From NCBI GenBank assembly GCA_023460315.1, contig JAEWQO010000027.1, positions 1-48,704 on the forward strand: a stretch of 48,704 nucleotides of DNA, read 5' to 3'. Positions 17,513 through 25,133 of the stretch are shown here, one piece after another. A program made the translations under genes and the position numbers. The stretch comes from Actinomycetes bacterium (GTDB taxonomy: Bacteria; Actinomycetota; Coriobacteriia; Coriobacteriales; Eggerthellaceae). Numbering within the stretch: position 1 is the first letter of the stretch; each line of letters starts with the position of its first letter. The notes under the pieces were generated by a model. The model saw nothing but the letters and a program-made list of their open reading frames with translations. It did no database searches and was not told the origin of the DNA.

Positions 17513-17764
17513 ACCGGTCCTTTCCGTGCATATCGCCACTGCGACACCTCAAAACGCAGCCCATCCAAGAAGATCCACCCGGCCAAGGCATCAGCGGCAC
17601 GGGGATATCCGGCAGTCACTCCGAGAGAAGGTCAGGAAACCCGAACGGTCTCTGCGGTATGCGCAACGCCATGCCAGGCCGGTAGGGCGAACGGCTTTCG
17701 AACGGCTTTCGTTCTCGCCCCCAAGCTCCAGCCATGCACACATCCTTGCGGATGCGAAGGGCGC

Positions 17765-17840
17765 ACCCGTCTTTCGCATGATGCGAAGCATACGTCCATC
17801 TCTCGCATGATGCGAAACACACGTCCATCTCTCGCATGAT
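17765..17840. repeat. Tandem 29-bp repeat in the leader of the MarR operon
   Basis: About two and a half tandem copies of a unit containing CGTCCATCTCTCGCATGATG then CGAAACACA; the first copy is slightly shortened and the last is cut off. Each unit contains the small palindrome TCGCATGATGCGA. The array lies about 250-330 bases upstream of the MarR start. Confidence 0.8.
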
Positions 17841-17862
17841 CAAATTTCTGCCCTGCATTTAT

Positions 17863-17875
17863 TTTAGTTGCTAAA
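17863..17875. promoter_or_regulatory. Candidate MarR operator
   Basis: TTTAGTTGCTAAA is a perfect palindrome with 5-bp arms and 3 central bases. On the minus strand TAAAAT, a possible -10, overlaps it, which suits autorepression. The distance to the MarR gene (about 350 bases) implies a long leader containing the tandem repeats. Confidence 0.45.
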
Positions 17876-17951
17876 CTTTATCATTGATGAATGACTTTTG
17901 CACGAGACATTTTCTCCACCACACAACCTGCACGAACCACCTTATGTCAAG

Positions 17952-18110
17952 CCGTCTCCCCGCCCCCTCAGGGGGCTGTCGCGTTCTTCCCAGGAGATCG
18001 TTCTTCCACGGAAGACCGTCGCGTCCCCTTCCCCGGGAGACCGTCTCCCTGCTCTCTCACGGGAGACCGCCTCCCGCCCACAGGAGACCGTTGCGTTCTC
18101 CACAGGAGTT
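17952..18110. repeat. Array of short hairpin units ending in GGAGACCG (block 1)
   Basis: Six or seven consecutive units of 17-26 bases, each a small inverted repeat of the CTCC/GGAG or TCTTCC/GGAAGA type closed by GACCG or a close variant. Examples are TTCTTCCACGGAAGACCG at 18001 and CCTCCCGCCCACAGGAGACC at 18070. No coding potential is evident. Confidence 0.7.
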
Positions 18111-18239
18111 CCCCATTACAGTCTCAATAGCCCTTTTCTCGGTAAAGGAGATCATCCCCGGAGTGCCCTGCCGGCTCCAGAGGGTTAAGATTGCCGAGAC
18201 TCCGAGAGGCTGTTGATCGACCGTCCCCAGATGGCCTTG

Positions 18240-18322
18240 TGCCCCCCGGAAAACCGTCTCTCTCCCCCCTGGAAGACCGTTCTTCCATGGAAGACCGTCG
18301 CGTCCCCTTCCCCGGGAGCTAA
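18240..18322. repeat. Array of short hairpin units ending in GGAGACCG (block 2)
   Basis: Three or four more units of the same kind. Positions 18280-18318 repeat 18001-18039 with one mismatch over 39 bases, so the second block probably arose by duplication. Confidence 0.75.
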
Positions 18323-18468
18323 ACGGATACGTCCGCAACCATGCTTGGACAGTTTTTTCGGGTTGGTGGGATTATTGATGTAATTTCCCGAGAAATCGCG
18401 CTGTCAATATCAAGAAAAAAGACAATTTTGTGGAGATGATTTCGTAGTCGCCCATCTGAACTGGGACG

Positions 18469-18870
18469 TTAATTGAGCCCCTTTTCGCAAGAGTAGCAGA
18501 CGAACCCCCAGACCCTTTGAAAGTCGAAAAAACTGTCCATCTCTGTCTTGCGTGAGGCGGATGCTCGCCGCAGGCGAACGACAGGAGGATTCAGATCGAT
18601 GCGCACCACGCACGGCGCCGTGCCCCTCATGGACGGCTCGACCGGAGTCAAAGCAGCTTTTGACTGGAATTGAAGCAGGCCGAAATCTGGATCGCATCGG
18701 CACCGGGATAGCAGCATGGGCATGATCGGAGCCGAGTCTGTGACGGGACGAGCAGGGATCAGAAACGAAGCTGAGTCCCACCCGTGATAGGCCAGGACGG
18801 AAATTTTTTTAAGAAAGGGTCTTGCGCAGTTCCACATGTCCCGGTAAAATAGCCAACGCTGCTGAAGCAC
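18469..18870 (-). CDS. Doubtful 133-codon ORF
   Basis: An open frame (MLQQRWLFYRDMWNC... CYSCEKGLN) lies in the gene-poor stretch before tRNA-Asp. I recognise nothing in it. Its first codons overlap the tRNA-Asp promoter on the opposite strand and there is no good ribosome site, so it is more likely chance or a decayed gene than a working one. Confidence 0.15.
   Translation of the reverse strand: MLQQRWLFYRDMWNCARPFLKKISVLAYHGWDSASFLIPARPVTDSAPIMPMLLSRCRCDPDFGLLQFQSKAALTPVEPSMRGTAPCVVRIDLNPPVVRLRRASASRKTEMDSFFDFQRVWGFVCYSCEKGLN
18822..18850 (+). promoter_or_regulatory. tRNA-Asp promoter
   Basis: TTGCGC (18822-18827), a 17-base spacer and TAAAAT (18845-18850), ending 20 bases before the first base of the tRNA. 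Confidence 0.7.
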
Positions 18871-18947
<77 letters not shown>

Positions 18948-18959
18948 TTGAAAGAGCAA

Positions 18960-18993
18960 GTCAGGAGATTTTTTGCTCCTGACCTTTTTTTCT
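18960..18993 (+). terminator. Terminator of tRNA-Asp
   Basis: GTCAGGAG and CTCCTGAC form a perfect 8-bp stem, followed by C and a run of seven T, 12 bases past the tRNA. Confidence 0.9.
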
Positions 18994-19399
18994 TTCCAGG
19001 ACTCTTTTTTTGTACATTCTTGGTACAATCCCTTACCTATTCGGCACTTCCTTGGTGGCTGATTCCCAACAGCTGGGGTATAGGCCAAAACAAAAAGGAG
19101 CAACGGGGCGCGTCGCCTGCTTTTCTCCGTGGATGAATTGTATACGGGGCAGAAAGCTCAGAATGGAGGGTTGTCGGCAAAAACCTGCGCCCTCATCGCA
19201 GTCCATGCGATAGAGGCCACTCGCATGCAGGTCGCTCCAGACAACCGCTGCGCCCCACATTTCAACCGCTTCATCGCGTTCGTTCATACCGCCTGCATGC
19301 CGAGAGGGTTTCGCAATGCCCTCGCCAGTCGGCAGGTTGTAGGCAAGAAAGCGTGTCTTTTTGCCTCCCCCGAGGCAAAAGGACACACGCGCTCCCTCG

Positions 19400-20145
19400 C
19401 GCCCAGCCGCAGCCGAGAGGCCGAAGCGCGGCCCCGGGCAGACGATGCGCCAGGCTGGTCGGGGTCTCGCCGGCGGGAGCTCCGAGCGGGGCCGACCGTC
19501 CCGGCAGCCCCTCCGGTCCAGGGCGGCCGAGAGGGAGACGGGGCGGCGAGAGGGACCGGGAAGGAAACGGGCCGGGCAGGCGACGAGCCAGGAGACGGGC
19601 CTCATCGGATCGGGCCGGATCGAGCCGTGTCGGGCGGGAAACGGACCGCCGCGCCGGGCCGGATCGAGCCATGCTGGGCGGGAGACGGGCCGGACAGGAG
19701 ACGGGCCAGGGAGACCGGGCCGGATCGAGCCGGGCCGGGCCCAGCGGGGCTCGGAGCCTCCCAGCGGAGAGGCCGAGGCCGGATCGGATCACATCGGGCG
19801 CGGTGGGCAACTTTTCGGCGCCGGTTTTCCGGGGCCTCCGGAAAACCCCAGGCCGCACATTCCGCGGGCGCTCCCCTCTCCCAGAAAACTGCCCATCAGG
19901 GAGGCTTTCTGCCAATCCGAGGGAGGGAGAACGACGCTGGACGAGGGAAGCCACGGCCCATCTCCGGCAGAGGGAGACGCCGGTCAAAGGAGCCAGTCCC
20001 GCCTCCGACAGGAAGGAAACTCGGGACAAGGGAGCCCTAGCCCACCTCCGGCAGGAGAACGACGCCGGACGAGGGAGCCCTGGCCCGCCTCCGGCAAGAG
20101 GGAGCCAGGGAGCCAGGGAGCCAGGGAGCCAGGGAGGATTATAAG
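19400..20145. repeat. GC-rich degenerate minisatellite region
   Basis: The 1.2 kb between tRNA-Asp and the DUF2344 gene shows no convincing gene, although several frames stay open because stops are rare in this composition. GGGCCGGATCGAGCC occurs three times (19612, 19656, 19717), interspersed with many GGAGACGGGCC variants. At about 19930-20104 there are four degenerate tandem units of about 42 bases, each with GACGCCGGACGAGGGAGCC and CCTCCGGCA-like parts. At 20099-20140 GGGAGCCA is repeated four to five times exactly. Peptides from the open frames are Gly/Arg/Pro/Ala repeats. Confidence 0.7.
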
Positions 20146-20148
20146 CGC

Positions 20149-20865
20149 TCAGGCCAAGGGGCGCTGGTCTATCCGAGTAACCGTCAGTGTCGCCAGGAGA
20201 TTGTCCTCGCCGCAGGGCTCAGCATCGACCAGCGTGGTATCGGTGTTCTCCACCACGAAAGCAACCGGACTCGTGGCATCGTCGGCACTGCCGTTCGTCT
20301 CGTCACAGCACGCGCGGAGAAGAGCGTCAGGCCGCAAGCTCCCCGTCGGCTTCGACTCCAAAGAAAAGGTCAACGTCGCGCCGGCAAGTCGCATCTCGTC
20401 CACCAGAAAGTCTGACACGCGCAGCACTTTTTCCTTCTTCTTGCGCACCAGCGTGATTTCGCGAGGAACGAAGAGACGTGCAGGCGAACATGACAGAAGC
20501 GCGCGGTAAGTGCCCACGGGATAGGCGGCGGAAGCGGCTGGGGCATCGGGCTCGATATATCGGCAGCCCTTCACCATGAGATCGGTTGCGCTTGCCGCCT
20601 GCAGCATCTCGAGCACCTGATCAGGTGGCAGATATCGCGTCATCTGAAGATCGAACACCTCATGCGTCCCGCCGACGCCGACCGGCAAAGCCGCACCGAA
20701 AGATATCTTCATGTGAGGAGAGAACCCCTGGCTGATGGCAAAGGGAAGGCCGGCGCGCCGCACCGCACGCTCAAGCGCGCGGGCCACTTCGAGGTGTGAC
20801 AGCAGGGCCAACCTCCCCTGCTTGCAAAACATGACGCGCAAACGGAAGTTTCGAGGATCAGGCAT
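20149..20865 (-). CDS. DUF2344 / TIGR03936 protein (radical SAM-associated)
   Basis: A 238-residue protein of the family found beside, or fused to, TIGR03960 radical SAM enzymes. Its N-terminus (RLRVMFCKQGRLALLSHLE) and GLPFAISQGFSPHMKISFGA are the conserved parts. The biochemical function is not established; neighbourhoods in other bacteria suggest an RNA- or translation-related role, but I only infer that. The ATG of MPDPRN overlaps the end of the radical SAM gene by eight bases, so the two are coupled. It is the last gene of the long operon that starts with mreB, or of a sub-operon within it. Confidence 0.85.
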   Translation of the reverse strand: MPDPRNFRLRVMFCKQGRLALLSHLEVARALERAVRRAGLPFAISQGFSPHMKISFGAALPVGVGGTHEVFDLQMTRYLPPDQVLEMLQAASATDLMVKGCRYIEPDAPAASAAYPVGTYRALLSCSPARLFVPREITLVRKKKEKVLRVSDFLVDEMRLAGATLTFSLESKPTGSLRPDALLRACCDETNGSADDATSPVAFVVENTDTTLVDAEPCGEDNLLATLTVTRIDQRPLA

Positions 20866-22726
20866 GGCGGGCCTCCGCAAGTTGATTGTCGGTCCCAAAC
20901 GTCGGACACACGCCGCATGCCGAGCATGTCTCAAACGTACAGTCGGGCGTGGTACGCCCTTCCTCCGCCAACCGGCGCTCGCGTTCCAGAAAGCGTGTCG
21001 AAACCCCGGTTGAGATATGGCTCCAGGGCATGACCCGACTCGTGGCATACGTCGTCTGGGCCAAGGCGGCGGGATCGATACCCGTCTCCTTGGCAGCCTC
21101 ATGCCATGCTTCCTCGTCAAAGCACTCCGACCACGCATCGAAGCGGGCCCCTCGACTCCATGCCCTTTCAACCAACGCGGCAACCTCGCGCCCGCCACGG
21201 CTCATGACCGCCTCGACAAAGCTCGTTCCGGGATCATGCCAATGCACGTCTACGGCTCGATACTTGACGCTGCAGCGCAACAGGTTGACACGCCGCAGGG
21301 CTTCTTCGGGAGCAATCTGGCCGTCCCACTGGAAGGGCGTTTGAGCCTTTGGCACAAACAGGGCACACGACACGCTCACCTTGACGCTGCCACGCTGCTC
21401 GGGCGCAACAGCCGCCCGAGCGCGGTCGTAGGCCCGTTGGGCGAGGCTTGCGATGCCCTTGATGTCCTCGTCGGTTTCCGTTGGCAGCCCTATCATGAAG
21501 TAAAGCTTGCAGCGCCGCCACCCGGTCGAGAACGCCGCATCAATGGCGGCAAACAGGTCCTCCTCAGTCACGTTTTTGTTGATCACGTCACGCAGACGTT
21601 GCGTCCCGGCCTCGGGAGCGAAGGTGAGGCCGCCCTTCTTCTGGCCAGCCACCAGCCCCGCCATGTCCACGCCAAACGCGTCGAGGCGTTGCGAGGGAAC
21701 CGATATCCGCACCCCCTTGCCATCACAGGCATGATTCAGGCGCGTGAGGATCTCCGCTATCTGGGAATGGTCGGTAGACGAGAGCGAGGTGAGGCTCACT
21801 TCGTCGTAGCCCGTCGCCGACAAGCCCGACAGCACCGACGTTACCACGTTGTCCACCGTGCGCTCGCGCACGGGACGATACATCATGCCCGCTTGACAGA
21901 ACCGGCAGCCGCGTGCACAACCGCGCAATACCTCGACATTGAGACGGTCATGCACCACCTCCGTGAAAGGAACGATGCACGGCTCCCAGCCGGAGCTCTC
22001 CGCAAAACCCTCGAACAGGCGCTTGTTTATGGACGTCGGCAGTTCTGCCTGCAGAGGATCGATCCACGTGCCAGCAGCCTGCGCCTCCGCTTCAGTTCTC
22101 CAGCGATACAGGGACGGCACGTACCAGCCGTCCTCGCCCGCCAACGTGCGCAGAACATCCGCGCGAGAAACCCCTTCGGCGCGGAGACGGCGAATGAGAG
22201 AAAGGCCCTCGGGAACGGACTCTTCGCCCTCGCCGATGCAGAACGCATCGAAGAAGGGCGCATAGGGTTCAGGGTTGAACGTGCAGGGTCCTCCGGCAAT
22301 CACGAACGGATCCTCCTCGGCACGCTCCTTGGCATGAAGGGGAATGCCCGCGAGATCAAGCGTCTCAAGCACGTTGGTGGCCGCCAGTTCATGGGGAAGC
22401 GTGATGCCGATGACGTCGAACTCAGCAAGGGGGGCACAGCTCTCGATGGAAAAAAGCGGCAGCCCCTCGGCACGCATCGTGTCACAGAAGCCGGGAGACG
22501 GCAGAAAGGCACGCTCGGCAACCATTCCCTCAACAGCGTTCACCGCATTCACCAGGATGCGAACGGCCTGATTCGCCTGACCGAGCTCATAGGTGTCGGG
22601 ATACACCATGCAATAGCAAAACGTCGCATCGGGCTTGTACACGCTCCCCCACTCGTGGTTGAGGTAGCGCGCAGGCCGCTCGGCGGCGGCAAGCAACGGC
22701 TCGAGCCGCGCCCAAAGATCCGTCAT
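20858..22726 (-). CDS. TIGR03960 family B12-binding radical SAM protein
   Basis: A protein of about 622 residues. An N-terminal cobalamin-binding-like domain (TFCYCMVYPDTYELG, FDVIGITLPHEL) precedes the radical SAM core with the cluster motif CARGCRFCQAG. A region of GIRISVPSQRLDAF-type strands follows, then a C-terminal cysteine group, CSACGVC. The substrate is unknown; relatives include methylthiotransferases. The ATG at 22726 (MTDLWARL) has AAAGAG eight bases upstream and is preferred over a GTG three codons earlier. The protein partner is the overlapping DUF2344 gene. Confidence 0.9.
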   Translation of the reverse strand: MTDLWARLEPLLAAAERPARYLNHEWGSVYKPDATFCYCMVYPDTYELGQANQAVRILVNAVNAVEGMVAERAFLPSPGFCDTMRAEGLPLFSIESCAPLAEFDVIGITLPHELAATNVLETLDLAGIPLHAKERAEEDPFVIAGGPCTFNPEPYAPFFDAFCIGEGEESVPEGLSLIRRLRAEGVSRADVLRTLAGEDGWYVPSLYRWRTEAEAQAAGTWIDPLQAELPTSINKRLFEGFAESSGWEPCIVPFTEVVHDRLNVEVLRGCARGCRFCQAGMMYRPVRERTVDNVVTSVLSGLSATGYDEVSLTSLSSTDHSQIAEILTRLNHACDGKGVRISVPSQRLDAFGVDMAGLVAGQKKGGLTFAPEAGTQRLRDVINKNVTEEDLFAAIDAAFSTGWRRCKLYFMIGLPTETDEDIKGIASLAQRAYDRARAAVAPEQRGSVKVSVSCALFVPKAQTPFQWDGQIAPEEALRRVNLLRCSVKYRAVDVHWHDPGTSFVEAVMSRGGREVAALVERAWSRGARFDAWSECFDEEAWHEAAKETGIDPAALAQTTYATSRVMPWSHISTGVSTRFLERERRLAEEGRTTPDCTFETCSACGVCPTFGTDNQLAEARHA

Positions 22727-22777
22727 CGGAATCACTCTTTCTTCGATTTCTGTAGGGTGAGGCGAACGGCCCGGCCG

Positions 22778-23884
22778 CTATCTGTGGACGGCCGCGTCGC
22801 CGCCCGGCAGGTGAGCCGTTGCCCGCGTGACCCGTTGACGCAGGCCGGCAACCGTGCTTGCTCCGGCCGCCCGGGCCTTCGCCGCCGCCTGGCTTGCCGC
22901 CGCGGCGACTGCCTTGTCCCGAGCTTTCGCCACCACGTCAGCCAGCCGGCCCAGCGTGATTCCCCCCTCATAGTATTCGATGGCCGCACGGCCCATGGCA
23001 ACCGTGCCCGTATAGCCGATGGCCGCCTTGACGGCCCAACCCAAAGCGGGAACGAACGTCACCAGCTGCCGCGCAACCGCACGGCAGGCGAATGCACCTC
23101 CAACGAGCGCAGCCAGCTCCTTCACCCGCTCCATGTTCAACTCTTCGCCATAAGCGGCAGCAATCATGAGCAGCATCTTCGCCTGGTTGAGCGTCATGAC
23201 GGGCATGTCGGCCCCAGGAATGATGACCAGCAGGCCAACTCCTGCATTCTGGAGAGCGGTCGAACCCACCGCATCAAGCGAAAGAGGCTTTCTCACAAAG
23301 GGAAACGCCAGGGCAAACGCGAGCCTCTTCTCATTGCAGGCCGCAATGATCCAGCCACCCATGCGCTCATCGAGCGATGAGGCGACAGCGGGATCAACCG
23401 GGTAGGGCTCGCTCGCTGCCGGAAGTCGTGTCGTCGTGGGGGAAGGCGCATCCTCCTTCGGAGAAGCTTCGAACGGCACCACGGACGGGCGCCTCACTTT
23501 GGGAGATATGAGATCCCCTTGAGGAATGGCACAACCTTGCGCCTGCGCAATGTCTGCCACAAGCGACGGAAGAGTGGTGACAACCATGGCCGGAACCCCG
23601 GCGGCGCGCAGATCGGACGCACAGGCTCCCACGCGTTCGCTCAAGCCGGCAACAATGACGGCCATGTCATCGCCCGCATAGGGAACGATTTCACGTCCAT
23701 CCAGATAGACGAGGGAAACGCGGGCGTGGGGCGACGCGCTGGCAAAAGCTTGCCTCACGTGAGCCTGCACATCGCCAGGAGCGCTGTCATCAAAATACAC
23801 GCTCACGGAAAGCGCGGTTTGCCGCGCCTCATCGATGTTGGTCGCCGCGTCGATGACGGCCTTGATATCAACGGGTAGTTGCAT
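22778..23884 (-). CDS. DUF697 (YcjF-like) membrane-associated protein
   Basis: A 368-residue protein. The first 125 residues (SVSVYFDDSAPGDVQAHV, VSLVYLDGREIVPYAGDDMA) look like a small alpha/beta domain, followed by a proline-rich linker. The second half contains the DUF697 region, with LLVIIPGADMPVMTLNQAKM, GGAFACRAVARQLVTFVPAL and AAIGYTGTVAMGRAAIEYYE; these glycine-rich amphipathic helices are typical of DUF697, often fused to GTPases. No GTPase domain is present here. The tail is alanine-rich and basic. The start overlaps the end of rodA by 17 bases, with GAAGGG upstream, so it belongs to the elongasome operon. Confidence 0.8.
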   Translation of the reverse strand: MQLPVDIKAVIDAATNIDEARQTALSVSVYFDDSAPGDVQAHVRQAFASASPHARVSLVYLDGREIVPYAGDDMAVIVAGLSERVGACASDLRAAGVPAMVVTTLPSLVADIAQAQGCAIPQGDLISPKVRRPSVVPFEASPKEDAPSPTTTRLPAASEPYPVDPAVASSLDERMGGWIIAACNEKRLAFALAFPFVRKPLSLDAVGSTALQNAGVGLLVIIPGADMPVMTLNQAKMLLMIAAAYGEELNMERVKELAALVGGAFACRAVARQLVTFVPALGWAVKAAIGYTGTVAMGRAAIEYYEGGITLGRLADVVAKARDKAVAAAASQAAAKARAAGASTVAGLRQRVTRATAHLPGGDAAVHR

Positions 23885-25082
23885 AGCTGCCCTTCTTTCC
23901 AATCGCGGCGCTGTGTGCCCACACCGAGCCGATGAGCCCCAGCATGATGAAGTTCACCACCATGAATGACGAGCCGTAACTCATAAACGGCAGCGGTATG
24001 CCCGTGATGGGCATGAGGCCACAGGTCATGCCGATGTTCTCAAGTATCTGGAACAGCCACATCCCCACAATGCACATGACGATGATCATGCCGAACACGT
24101 CACTGGAGGACTTAGCAATGCGAAAGCATAGCAAAACCAGAATAACATAGAGGGAAAGCAGCACCATTACACCGAAAAACCCGAGTTCTTCCGCCAGCAC
24201 GCAGAAGATGAAGTCGGTGGGAGCCTCGGGCAAATAGTCGAGTTTTGCCTGGGTGCCCTGCAACAGCCCCTTCCCGAACAGGCCGCCGGAGCCGATGGCG
24301 ATTTTCGCCTGCACAAGGTTGTAGCCGTCTCCATCGGGATCCGCTTCGGGGTTGAGGAATACGGTCAGGCGTGCCCGCTGATAGCTTTTGAACAGCTTGT
24401 ATTCCCCTGTTGCCCCATAGATGACCTGGTCGATGGCGAAGACGGCCGCGATGCAAGCGATGCCGGCCACCAAGGTGATCAGAAGAAATTTGGGCCGAGC
24501 GCCACCCACGACGAGCGCGACTGCGGCGATGAACAGATAGACGAGACCCGTTCCCAGGTCGGGCTGCGTCATGATGCACACAAAGGGAACGAGCATGATG
24601 CCAAGCGCCTTGCAGTATTCTCGAGGATCGTCGAGCCGTCCTCCGTATCGCGAAACGACGCTTGCGGCCAGAAGGACAACGGTGACCTTCGCGAATTCGC
24701 CCGGCTGAACCTGTGTGCCGATATTGATCCAAGACTGCGCCCCCTTCGCCTCCACGCCAATGACTGGAAAGTGAGGAGACAGGATGAGGATGACATTGAC
24801 GATGAGAAAAACCACCGTCAGTTCAGACAGGCGGCGGTAGTCGAACCGCCACAGCAGCACCATGATCACCGCCCCGAGGGCTACACCCGCAGCCTGCCGC
24901 GAGAAGCTGTAGTCCGCGTTGCCGCTCACGGCCGACCAGACCACCAGCAGCCCATAGCCCACCAGCAGCGTGATGACCACGATGAACGGGATGTTGAGCG
25001 TGGGGAACCGACGCTGGCGCGTGGCGTTCGCGACGGTCTGGTCGGGAACCTTCACCGAACTTATCTGAGGCAGCTGGGCCAT
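23868..25082 (-). CDS. rodA: RodA, SEDS peptidoglycan polymerase
   Basis: The glycosyltransferase that polymerises lipid II during lateral wall growth, working with PBP2 encoded directly upstream. About 404 residues with roughly ten membrane helices. Family motifs include GAQSWINIG, QPGEFAKVT, TQPDLGTGLVYLF and, near the end, GMTCGLMPITGIPLPFMSYG. The catalytic region of SEDS proteins lies around the WINIG...QPGE loop and the following aspartate. The ATG of MAQLPQ has AAAGGAC upstream; an upstream start exists without a ribosome site. Genes run mreB-mreC-mreD-PBP2-rodA. Confidence 0.95.
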   Translation of the reverse strand: MAQLPQISSVKVPDQTVANATRQRRFPTLNIPFIVVITLLVGYGLLVVWSAVSGNADYSFSRQAAGVALGAVIMVLLWRFDYRRLSELTVVFLIVNVILILSPHFPVIGVEAKGAQSWINIGTQVQPGEFAKVTVVLLAASVVSRYGGRLDDPREYCKALGIMLVPFVCIMTQPDLGTGLVYLFIAAVALVVGGARPKFLLITLVAGIACIAAVFAIDQVIYGATGEYKLFKSYQRARLTVFLNPEADPDGDGYNLVQAKIAIGSGGLFGKGLLQGTQAKLDYLPEAPTDFIFCVLAEELGFFGVMVLLSLYVILVLLCFRIAKSSSDVFGMIIVMCIVGMWLFQILENIGMTCGLMPITGIPLPFMSYGSSFMVVNFIMLGLIGSVWAHSAAIGKKGSYATTR

Positions 25083-25133
25083 GAAGTCCTTTCTTCTCGC
25101 ACGGTGCGAAGCCAACGCACCGACAGAATTATC

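Noticed and set aside
17952..18322. CRISPR array
   Set aside because: Unit lengths vary, there is no constant repeat longer than about ten bases with unique spacers of fixed size, and no cas gene is nearby.
19129..20509. Several long plus-strand and minus-strand frames of 180-380 codons across the GC-rich region
   Set aside because: They translate as Gly/Arg/Pro/Ala repeats in several frames at once, lack ribosome sites, and follow the DNA repeat period; the openness comes from base composition.
21017..23380. A 787-codon plus-strand open frame
   Set aside because: It lies entirely antisense to the radical SAM and DUF697 genes, whose motifs are clear on the minus strand.
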